From Planctomycetota bacterium (GTDB taxonomy: Bacteria > Planctomycetota > J058 > JAJDCQ01), in the NCBI GenBank assembly GCA_029260755.1, contig JAJDCQ010000159.1, positions 1 to 64,000 on the forward strand: a stretch of DNA of 64,000 nucleotides, written 5' to 3'. Below the pieces are notes generated by a model that did not search any database, had not been told where the DNA came from, and saw only the letters and a program-made list of their open reading frames with translations. Each line of letters opens with the position of its first letter. The first letter of the stretch is position 1. The position numbers and the translations under genes were made by a program. This document shows positions 9,258 to 16,511 of this stretch, piece by piece.

Positions 9258-9309
9258 CGCCGACCCCGCGGAACGATCCGATCCCCGCGAGCGACAGGAG
9301 CGATCCACC

Positions 9310-11067
9310 ATGACCGAGGAGCGCGAGACCCTCGAGGCCGACGTCCTCTTCGTCGGCGGCGGCCCGGCGTGCCTCGCCGGCGCGATCCGCCTCGCCCAGC
9401 TCGTGAAGGACAACGGGATCGAGCTCGAGGACGGGATCTTCGTCGTCGAGAAGGCCGCCGAGGTGGGGAACCACCAGCTCTCGGGCGCCATCCTCGACCC
9501 GCGCGCCCTCACCGAGCTGCTCCCGGACTGGGAGAAGCTCGACCCGCCGCCGCCGTTCGAGGCGGACGTCGCGGGCGAGCGGATGTACTACCTCACCCAG
9601 GGCGGCAAGATCCGGATGCCGCTGCCGCCGCCGATGCAGAACCACGGCAACAAGGTCACCTCGCTCAACAAGCTCACCAAATGGCTCGGCGAGATCGCCG
9701 AGAAGAACGAGATCGAGGTGCTCGCCGGCTTCCCCGCCGCCGAGATCCTCTGGGACGGCACCCGCGTCGTCGGCGTCCAGACGGGCGATCAGGGGATCGG
9801 CCACGACGGCAAGAACAAGGCGAACTTCGAGCCGGGCACCAACATCAAGGCGAAGGTGACGATCTTCGGCGAGGGGAGCCGCGGCAGCCTCACGAAGAAG
9901 CTCGTCGCCAAGCTCGGCCTCGACGCCGGCTGTAACCCCCAGATCTACTCGACCGGCGTGAAGGAGGTCTGGGAGGTCCCCGAAGGACGGATCGCGCCGG
10001 GCGACGTGATCCACACGGCCGGCTGGCCGATCGACTGGGAGACCTTCGGCGGCTCGTTCATCTACGGAATGGACAAGAACCACGTCTCGCTCGGGTTCGT
10101 CGTGAGCCTCGATGCGCCCGACCCGTTCCTCGACCCGCACCGCAAGTTCCAGGAGTGGAAGAGCCACCCGCTGGTGAAGGGGATCATCGAGGGCGGCAAG
10201 CTCGTCCGCTACGGCGCGAAGACGATCCCCGAGGGCGGCTGGTACTCGATCCCGAGGCCCTGGTTCGACGGCGGGATGCTCGTCGGCGACAGCGCCGGCT
10301 TCCTGAACATGAGCCGCCTGAAGGGCATCCACCTCGCGATGAAGAGCGGAATGCTCGCGGCCGAGACGGCGATCGAGGCGCTCGAGAAGAAGGACCCATC
10401 CGCGAAGGTCACCGAGGGCTACCAGCGCCGCCTCGACGAGAGCTGGCTCAAGAAGGAGCTCTATCGGGTCCGCAACTTCCGCCAGCCGTTCCAGCGCGGC
10501 TTCCTGACCGGCGCCTTCTTCGCCGGGCTCGGGACGGTCACCTTCGGCCTGCTCCCGTGGGGGCGCTGGACGCTCGAGTCCGACCACGAGCGGATGCGCA
10601 AGCTCCCCGACGCCGAGCGGCGGCTCGCCGCGCGCGAGCCCGACGAGAGCCAGCCCGAGATGTCGATCAAGGGCGACGGAACCCTGATCTACGACAAGCT
10701 CACCGACGTCTACAACTCGGAGACGAACCACGAGGAGGATCAGCCCTGCCACCTCGTCGTCGCCGACACCGACGTGTGCCACAACCGCTGCACCTACGAG
10801 TATGGCAACCCCTGCCAGTACTTCTGCCCGGCGAACGTCTACGAGATGCTCAAGGCGGAGGCGGAGCCGGCGGGCGGCGGGGATGAGGCGGCCGACGGGA
10901 GTGCCGCGGCGGCGACGGCCACGGCGACGAGCGCCCCCCCGCGCACCCTGAAGATCAACTTCAGCAACTGCGTCCACTGCAAGACCTGCGACATCCGGGA
11001 TCCCTACCAGATCATCACGTGGGTGACGCCGGAGGGCGGCGGGGGGCCGAACTACACCGGGCTTTGA
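9310..11067 (+). CDS. Electron transfer flavoprotein:ubiquinone oxidoreductase
   Basis: The 585-residue protein has the standard length of ETF-QO, which passes electrons from ETF (fed by acyl-CoA and other dehydrogenases) to the membrane quinone pool. Residues 11-25 form the FAD-binding GGGPACLAGA loop. The middle holds the monotopic membrane part. The C-terminus has the [4Fe-4S] ligands, CTYEYGNPCQYFCPAN near residue 495 and CVHCKTCDIRDP near 555, and ends in the typical ITWVTPEGGGGPNYTGL. The ATG at 9310 follows GACAGGAG. A clear promoter precedes it and a hairpin follows it. The ETF subunit genes are not in the window. Confidence 0.95.
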   Translation: MTEERETLEADVLFVGGGPACLAGAIRLAQLVKDNGIELEDGIFVVEKAAEVGNHQLSGAILDPRALTELLPDWEKLDPPPPFEADVAGERMYYLTQGGKIRMPLPPPMQNHGNKVTSLNKLTKWLGEIAEKNEIEVLAGFPAAEILWDGTRVVGVQTGDQGIGHDGKNKANFEPGTNIKAKVTIFGEGSRGSLTKKLVAKLGLDAGCNPQIYSTGVKEVWEVPEGRIAPGDVIHTAGWPIDWETFGGSFIYGMDKNHVSLGFVVSLDAPDPFLDPHRKFQEWKSHPLVKGIIEGGKLVRYGAKTIPEGGWYSIPRPWFDGGMLVGDSAGFLNMSRLKGIHLAMKSGMLAAETAIEALEKKDPSAKVTEGYQRRLDESWLKKELYRVRNFRQPFQRGFLTGAFFAGLGTVTFGLLPWGRWTLESDHERMRKLPDAERRLAAREPDESQPEMSIKGDGTLIYDKLTDVYNSETNHEEDQPCHLVVADTDVCHNRCTYEYGNPCQYFCPANVYEMLKAEAEPAGGGDEAADGSAAAATATATSAPPRTLKINFSNCVHCKTCDIRDPYQIITWVTPEGGGGPNYTGL

Positions 11068-11074
11068 TCCGACC

Positions 11075-11102
11075 GGAACTCGCCGGGGGTGCGGCGGGTT
11101 CC
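11075..11102 (+). terminator. Hairpin terminator after ETF-QO
   Basis: GGAACTCGCCG pairs with CGGCGGGTTCC (11 bp, one G-U) around a 6-base loop, starting 8 bases after the stop codon. No T-tract. Confidence 0.55.
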
Positions 11103-11147
11103 TGAAGCGGGGACGGGCGCGGCGGGATGCCGCGAGGAGCCCGTTCC

Positions 11148-12323
11148 ATGTCCCGGCCCCTGGTCGCCTCGGTCCTCGCCCTGGTCGTTCTCGGGCTCGC
11201 GTCGCCCCTCGCCCCATCGGTCGCCGACGACGCCGAGACCCGGCCTCCGCGCAAGCGGTTCTTCACTCCGAAGGATCCGCGCCCGGCGCACGACCCCTAC
11301 CGCCTCGTCGCGATGGCGGCGCCTCCGGTCGAGGACCTCCCTCGGTCGGCGAGCTCGTGGGATGTCGACGCGCCCAGCCCGTTCGAGTGGCTGCGGGCGG
11401 AGCAGGATCAGGGCGGCCGCTGGCGCCGGACCGGCCTCGAGCGCGACGCCGTCGCGAACGCCCTGGCCCTCCTGCCCTTCTTCGCCAACGGCCAAACGCA
11501 CCGCTTCGGCAGCTACAAGAAGACGGTCCATCGTGGCCTGATCCACCTTCGTCGTCTCGTGGAGGCAGGCTCGCTGGGTCGTGCGACCGTCCTGACGCAG
11601 GCGCTCGTCGCGTTCACGCTCGCCGAGGCGTATCTCATCTCCCGTTACTTCACGTTGCGATACGCGGTCGCCCGGTCGATCCACGACCTCTGCGCAGCGC
11701 GCATGCCGGGATCCGGCTGGAGCTGGGAGCCGCGGCGGGGACCGGCGAACTCCCTCGCGACCGTGTACGCGGTTCGCGCGATCCAGATGGCAGAGCAGGC
11801 CAAGCTGCCGATTGGAAGGCCGGCCATTCGCGAGGCTCACGACTTCCTCCGCGAGGTGACCGACCCCGAGACGGGGCGGGCTGGGTATCGCCGAGCCGGC
11901 GACGCCGACTCGATCACCCTCGGCGAGCCGACCGAGGCGGCGCCCGTTCCTCTCCTCACCGCGGCCGTGACGCACGGTCGCCTGCTCTGCGGAGAGAGCC
12001 CCGAGACTCTCGCGGCGTCGGCCGCGGTCCTCGAGCGCCACCCGCCGACCGCCGATCGAGCGTGCGCGACGTACTGGCACCTCGGGTCGCGGGCCGCCCT
12101 TCAGCTCGGCGGCGCGACCTGGGAGCGGTGGCGAACGGCCATCGCCGAGGTCGTGTGGACCCTTCGAACGCCTCGAGGCGGCACCGAACCGGGCTCCTGG
12201 GCGCCGTCTGGTGTGCTCGGCGAGAGCCACGGTCGGCTCGCGACGACGGCCGAAGCCTTCCTCGCCGTCGATTCCTACTGGCGCTGGGAGCGCGCCGAGG
12301 ATGCGAAACGCAGCGAGAACTGA
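11148..12323 (+). CDS. Secreted protein, possibly alpha/alpha-toroid (squalene-cyclase-like repeats)
   Basis: The 391-residue protein has a clear signal peptide (LVASVLALVVLGLASPLAPSVA) ending near residue 26. The mature part is helical; GSGWSWEPRRGPANSLATVY and the motif spacing resemble the repeats of prenyltransferase/terpene-cyclase toroids common in exported planctomycete proteins. No catalytic DxDD motif is visible, so enzymatic activity is doubtful. The ATG at 11148 has GAGGAG 8-14 bases upstream; the track start 11127 lacks one. It converges with the next gene with only 4 bp between stops. The function is unknown. Confidence 0.7.
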   Translation: MSRPLVASVLALVVLGLASPLAPSVADDAETRPPRKRFFTPKDPRPAHDPYRLVAMAAPPVEDLPRSASSWDVDAPSPFEWLRAEQDQGGRWRRTGLERDAVANALALLPFFANGQTHRFGSYKKTVHRGLIHLRRLVEAGSLGRATVLTQALVAFTLAEAYLISRYFTLRYAVARSIHDLCAARMPGSGWSWEPRRGPANSLATVYAVRAIQMAEQAKLPIGRPAIREAHDFLREVTDPETGRAGYRRAGDADSITLGEPTEAAPVPLLTAAVTHGRLLCGESPETLAASAAVLERHPPTADRACATYWHLGSRAALQLGGATWERWRTAIAEVVWTLRTPRGGTEPGSWAPSGVLGESHGRLATTAEAFLAVDSYWRWERAEDAKRSEN

Positions 12324-12327
12324 CCGC

Positions 12328-12864
12328 TCAGAACGGCTCGAGCGCGTCGTGCCAGCGACCGATCGCGGCCGCCTCGGGTCGCACGCGATCGGGCGCGGTG
12401 ACGAGGAGGAAGACGTAGCTCCCGCGCGGCCCGTGTCCGGTGACGGCCAGCACCGCGATCTTCTCGTTCGACCCCTGGAAGGTGCGGTACCACGTCCAGG
12501 CGCCGTGACCGCGGCCCTGGTCGAGCAGCTTCCACGACTCGGCCGGGAGACCGGCGTGCCGCCGCGCGACCGCCTCGAGCTCGTCGCCGTCCTCGAACCG
12601 GCCGAGTCGCGCGAGACACCACGCGTCGAACCCGCCGCCGGACGCCCGGACGCCGACCCAGCCGTCACGGCCGGGGTAGCGGGTCAGACGGGCGCCGGGC
12701 GGGACCGGCATCCGCGCGCGCAGCTCGTCGCTCGACCAGCCCCGCCACGCGCCGGGGCCGGGAGGAGCGACGTCCTGGGCACCCCCACGCGGCGCGGCCG
12801 CGAGAGCGACCGCGCCGACGATCAGCGCGCCGAAGACAACGACTCGAGGAGACCGCGGAAGCAT
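12328..12864 (-). CDS. Secreted hypothetical protein
   Basis: The 178-residue protein has an N-terminal signal sequence (VVVFGALIVGAVALAAAPRGGAQ) cleaved near residue 30. The mature domain is rich in Trp, Gly and Arg (GAWRGWSSDELRARMPVPPGARL; GAWTWYRTFQGS). I do not recognise the family. The ATG at 12864 is 10 bp after the stop of the esterase gene, so the two are probably one transcript. The track start at 12930 lies inside that gene and is unlikely. Confidence 0.7.
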   Translation of the reverse strand: MLPRSPRVVVFGALIVGAVALAAAPRGGAQDVAPPGPGAWRGWSSDELRARMPVPPGARLTRYPGRDGWVGVRASGGGFDAWCLARLGRFEDGDELEAVARRHAGLPAESWKLLDQGRGHGAWTWYRTFQGSNEKIAVLAVTGHGPRGSYVFLLVTAPDRVRPEAAAIGRWHDALEPF

Positions 12865-12874
12865 GCGGTCCAGG

Positions 12875-13885
12875 CTACCACGCCCTCTTCGACTCCGCCG
12901 TCCCGGCCCCCGCGCCGTCGGCTCCCGCACGCCGGTGGCGGCTCAGGAACTCCCAGACGAGCGGCAGCGCATCGATGTCTCTCGAGGTCCTCCCGATGAC
13001 CCGCTCGGGCAGGTACTGCCGACCGCCGGGGACGGTGTGCCCGCCGCCGACGACCCGGTAGAGGACGACCTCGGGCCCTTCGCCCCGCCACGTCACGCGC
13101 TCGACCCGGGTGCCGTCGTCGGGGTCGGCGTCGTCGAGCTCGACCATCTCCGCCGCCTCGGCGTCGATGCCATTCCTGGCGACCCACCAGGCCGCCGTCG
13201 CCGGCGCGCTCAGAATCGCGCCGCGGCGCTTTCCGAAGACGGTCACGTGCCCGCCGTGCCAGGGAACGAGAGGGTCCTCGGTCCCGTTGATCATCATGAC
13301 GGGGATCGGCTCGGGCGTCTTGCTCTCGTGCTCCTTCGGCAGGTTGCCGATCTGGGTCGAGATCGCGGCGAGCAGGCCCGGCGCGTCGACGGCCAGGCGG
13401 AAGCTCATCATCGCCCCGTTGCTCGCGCCGGTGGAGTAGACGCGCCGCCGATCGATCGGCAGCTCGCCGGCGAGATGCTCGACCAGCGTGGAGAGGAACT
13501 TCACGTCGTCGACGCCCTCCTGAACCGTCGGCACGGCGAGGTCGCCGCGGCCGTCGTTCCAGTGACGCTCGTAGCCCTGCGGATAGGCGACGATGAATCC
13601 CTCGCGGCGGGCGAGGGCGTCCCAGCCCATCGTGCGTCGGGTCGCGCGCGCGGTGCCGCCGCCCCCGTGGAGCACGAGCACGAGCGGCACCGGCTCCTCG
13701 CTCGCGGCGCACGCGTCGGGAACGTGGAGCAGATACTCACGGTGCCGCCCGTCGACCTCGATCGCGTGAACGGCGGGCGGCGTGGCGCGGAGCACGGCCG
13801 TCCCGAGGAGGACGACGCAAGTGGCGCCGAGGATGGTCCGGACGTTCCAGAAGGGTCGCGGCGCAGGGGACTTCGAACGGGTCAT
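12875..13885 (-). CDS. PHB-depolymerase-like secreted esterase (alpha/beta hydrolase, LpqC type)
   Basis: The 336-residue protein has an N-terminal membrane/signal segment (ILGATCVVLLGTAVLRA). The alpha/beta hydrolase fold shows the oxyanion segment VLVLHGGGG near residue 72, FIVAYPQGYERHWNDGRG typical of poly(3-hydroxybutyrate) depolymerase and feruloyl esterase relatives, the nucleophile elbow GASNGAMMS near 155, an acid in GTEDPLVPWHGG near 210, and the catalytic His in GGGHTVPG near 300. It probably hydrolyses extracellular or periplasmic esters. The ATG at 13885 has CACGGAGACGACCG before it. The polymer specificity is not shown by sequence. Confidence 0.85.
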   Translation of the reverse strand: MTRSKSPAPRPFWNVRTILGATCVVLLGTAVLRATPPAVHAIEVDGRHREYLLHVPDACAASEEPVPLVLVLHGGGGTARATRRTMGWDALARREGFIVAYPQGYERHWNDGRGDLAVPTVQEGVDDVKFLSTLVEHLAGELPIDRRRVYSTGASNGAMMSFRLAVDAPGLLAAISTQIGNLPKEHESKTPEPIPVMMINGTEDPLVPWHGGHVTVFGKRRGAILSAPATAAWWVARNGIDAEAAEMVELDDADPDDGTRVERVTWRGEGPEVVLYRVVGGGHTVPGGRQYLPERVIGRTSRDIDALPLVWEFLSRHRRAGADGAGAGTAESKRAW

Positions 13886-13960
13886 CGGTCGTCTCCGTGT
13901 CTCTAGCTTTCCCTCGGAGGTGACTACCGTGGCGCGCTCGCGGCGGTTTCGCCCTGCCGT

Positions 13961-13970
13961 TGATAGAATC
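13961..13970 (+). promoter_or_regulatory. Promoter -10 motif TGATAGAATC before the peptidase gene
   Basis: TGATAGAATC (TAGAAT core at 13964) lies about 50 bp upstream of the ATG at 14020 in the divergent gap. The same decamer occurs at 22088 before another gene. No convincing -35 box is visible. Confidence 0.5.
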
Positions 13971-14019
13971 CGCCGGCCAGCCACCTCGAGACCGCCTGAA
14001 GGAAACGGAGCGCAGCCCG

Positions 14020-15837
14020 ATGTCGACCACCGAGACCCTCCCCCGCTGGGACGTCTCCACCATCTACCCGTCGCTGCAGAGTGAGCCCTACGACGCGGCG
14101 CTCCACGAGCTCGACGAGCGCCTCGACACCCACGAGGCGAGGCTCGACGCCGACGGCATCGCGGGCGACGGATCCGTCCCGTCCGACGACGCGGCGGCGG
14201 CGAAGATTCTCGAGGCCTACCTCGAGCGATGCAGCTGGCTCGCGGCACGCCTCCAGACGCTTCGCTGCTACGTCTACGCGTTCACGACCACCGACAGTCG
14301 CGACACCGTCGCCAAGCGACGCGCGTCCGAGCTCGACGCCCGCTCCGTCCGCGCCGAGGCGGCGGGGACCCGCTTCCGCGGCTGGGCCGCCGGGCTGGAA
14401 GGGCGCCTCGACGCGCTCGGCGCCCTCTCGGAGACGATCGAGCGCCACCGCTTCACCCTCGAGGAGACGATCGAGGACGGCAAGCTCCGGATGTCGGAGC
14501 CCGAGGAGCTGCTCGCCGCCGACCTCGCCTCGACCGCCGCGTCGGCGTGGAGCCGCCTCCACGGGGTCGTGAGCAGTCAGATCGAGGTGCCGGTCGAGGT
14601 CACCGACGGGACGGTCGAGCGCCTCCCGATGACGAAGGTCCGCGCCCTCGCCAGCGACGGGGATCCCGAGCTCCGCCGGCGCGCCCACGAGGCCGAGCTC
14701 GAGGCGTGGCTGAAGTGGCGCGAGCCGCTCGCCGCCTCGTTCAACGGGATCAAGGGCTGGGTGAACCGCCTCAACGACCGCCGCGGCTACGCCGAGCCGA
14801 TCGATGCGAGCCTGCGGACGGCCCGCATTGACCGGGCGACCCTCGACGCCCTCCTCGAGGCGATGAAGGGCTCCCTCCCCACGTTCCGGCGCTACTTCCG
14901 GGCCAAGGCGACCCTGCTCGGCAAGCCGAAGCTCGACTGGTGGGACATCGCCGCGCCGGTCGGCGGCGGCGGACGGCACTGGAGCTTCGAGGAGGCCTCG
15001 AGCTTCATCGAGAAGTGCTTCGGCACCTTCTCCCCCCGGCTCGCCGCGTTCGCCCGCCGCGCCTTCGACGGGCGGTGGATCGACGCCGAGCCGCGCGACG
15101 GCAAGGTCGGCGGCGCGTTCTGCATGGGCATCCCCGAGGTGAAGGAGTCGCGGATCCTGGCGAACTTCGACGGCAGCTTCGACCAGCTCAGCACGATCGC
15201 CCACGAGCTCGGCCACGGCTTCCACAACGACGTCCTCGCGGACGTCGAGCCGCTCCGACGCAAGACGCCGATGACGCTCGCCGAGACGGCCAGCATCTTC
15301 TGCGAGACGATCGTCTTCCGCTCCGCCCTCGCCGAGGCGACCGACGACGCCGAGCGCCTCGGCGTCCTCGAGACCTACCTCCTCGGCGCATCCCAGGTCG
15401 TCGTCGACATCTACTCGCGCTACCTCTTCGAGACGCGCGCGTTCGAGGCGCGCCGCGGCGCCGAGCTCTCCGCCGAGGAGCTCTGCTCCCTGATGACCGG
15501 GGCGCAGCGCGACGCCTACGGCGACGGCCTCTCGACCGAGCTCCACCCCTACATGTGGGCGGTGAAGCCCCACTACTACTCGGCCGGCTTCTCGTTCTAC
15601 AACTACCCCTACGCCTTCGGACTGCTCTTCGGCCTGGGCCTCTACGCCGTCTACCGCGAGCGCGGCGAGGCGTTCATCGACGACTACGCGGCGCTGCTCG
15701 GCTCGACGGGCCTCGGCCCGGCGGCGGAGCTCGCGGCGCGGTTCGACATCGACATCCGGACGCGGGCGTTCTGGGATGCAGGGTTGGGGGAGATCGAGGG
15801 GTTGATCGGCGACTACGAGACGCTCGCCGCGGGATAG
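14020..15837 (+). CDS. pepF: M3 family oligoendopeptidase F-like metallopeptidase
   Basis: The 605-residue protein has the size of PepF. The thermolysin-type zinc motif HELGHGFHND is at about residue 394, with the downstream glutamate ligand in LAETASIFCE about 27 residues later, and the C-terminal GFSFYNYPYAFGLLFG characteristic of the pepF/M3 group. It cleaves short oligopeptides in the cytoplasm; no signal peptide is seen. The ATG at 14020 follows GGAAACGGAG. It has its own promoter motif and is followed by a large palindrome rather than another gene. Confidence 0.93.
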   Translation: MSTTETLPRWDVSTIYPSLQSEPYDAALHELDERLDTHEARLDADGIAGDGSVPSDDAAAAKILEAYLERCSWLAARLQTLRCYVYAFTTTDSRDTVAKRRASELDARSVRAEAAGTRFRGWAAGLEGRLDALGALSETIERHRFTLEETIEDGKLRMSEPEELLAADLASTAASAWSRLHGVVSSQIEVPVEVTDGTVERLPMTKVRALASDGDPELRRRAHEAELEAWLKWREPLAASFNGIKGWVNRLNDRRGYAEPIDASLRTARIDRATLDALLEAMKGSLPTFRRYFRAKATLLGKPKLDWWDIAAPVGGGGRHWSFEEASSFIEKCFGTFSPRLAAFARRAFDGRWIDAEPRDGKVGGAFCMGIPEVKESRILANFDGSFDQLSTIAHELGHGFHNDVLADVEPLRRKTPMTLAETASIFCETIVFRSALAEATDDAERLGVLETYLLGASQVVVDIYSRYLFETRAFEARRGAELSAEELCSLMTGAQRDAYGDGLSTELHPYMWAVKPHYYSAGFSFYNYPYAFGLLFGLGLYAVYRERGEAFIDDYAALLGSTGLGPAAELAARFDIDIRTRAFWDAGLGEIEGLIGDYETLAAG

Positions 15838-15880
15838 AGGCGCTGCTCTGCGGGGCCGTTGCCGAACCTCGGGCGGGGGT

Positions 15881-16396
15881 CATTGCCGACGGGCGGGGGC
15901 CGCGGGCGGGCGGCCTGCTTCGAGGCGTTCGGGCGGGCCGAGCCGCTGTTTCCCGTTCGGAACGTTCCCGGGTAGCTGGCGCGGGGGTCAGAGCGCCGCT
16001 TGCCGCTTGGTCGGAGCGGGGTTGCCGATGCAGGCTCCCCTCCCAAGCGGCAAGCGGACGACACTGACCCCCAATGCCGACCCGCGGAGAGTCGCCCGAA
16101 CCGAGCCCCCGCGGTATGAGTTCGCGAGCCCAGACCTCGGATCGCGCCCCGGCGCAAATCCAGGCCTCGGTTGGCGCAGACGGCCCCGGGCCCGCATTGG
16201 GGGTCAGTGTCGTCTTCCTGCTGGCTTGGGAGGGAAGCTCGCCGCGTCAACCCCACTCCGACCAAGCCGCAGGAAGCGCTCTGACCCCCGCGCTGGCTAC
16301 CCAGTGGGCGTTCCGAGCCCGAAACAGCGGCTCGGCCAATCCGCGAGCTCGAAGCAGGCCGCCCGCCCGCGGCCCCCCCCCGCCCGTCGGCAATCG
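15881..16396. repeat. Large imperfect palindrome (about 0.5 kb)
   Basis: The left arm (15881 to about 16080) and right arm (about 16194 to 16396) are inverted copies. Shared landmarks in order are ATTGCCGACGGGCGGGGG, GCCGCGGGCGGGCGGCCTGC, GCCGAGCCGCTGTTTC, GCGCGGGGGTCAGAGCG, CTTGGTCGGAG and GACGACACTGACCCCCAATG. Each arm also contains its own GGGGTCAG...CTGACCCCC pair. The roughly 110-bp centre has no recognisable coding. ORFs drawn across it are mirror artefacts. This element fills most of the gene-free stretch 15838-16511; the remainder holds the lipoprotein terminator. Confidence 0.8.
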
Positions 16397-16449
16397 CCTC
16401 GCACACCGTCGGCGGCTCCCGACGAGCCCGAATCGAGGCCCGACCAAAG

Positions 16450-16479
16450 AACGAAGCCGACCCCAAGGGGCCGGCTTCG
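16450..16479 (-). terminator. Intrinsic terminator of the large lipoprotein gene
   Basis: ACGAAGCCG and CGGCTTCGT form a stem extended by CCCC/GGGG with one internal mismatch. On the minus strand it is followed by the T-rich TTCTTT. It lies about 35 bp after the stop at 16512. Confidence 0.75.
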
Positions 16480-16511
16480 TCTGAACACGGGTTCCGAAGG
16501 CTTACTGGTCG

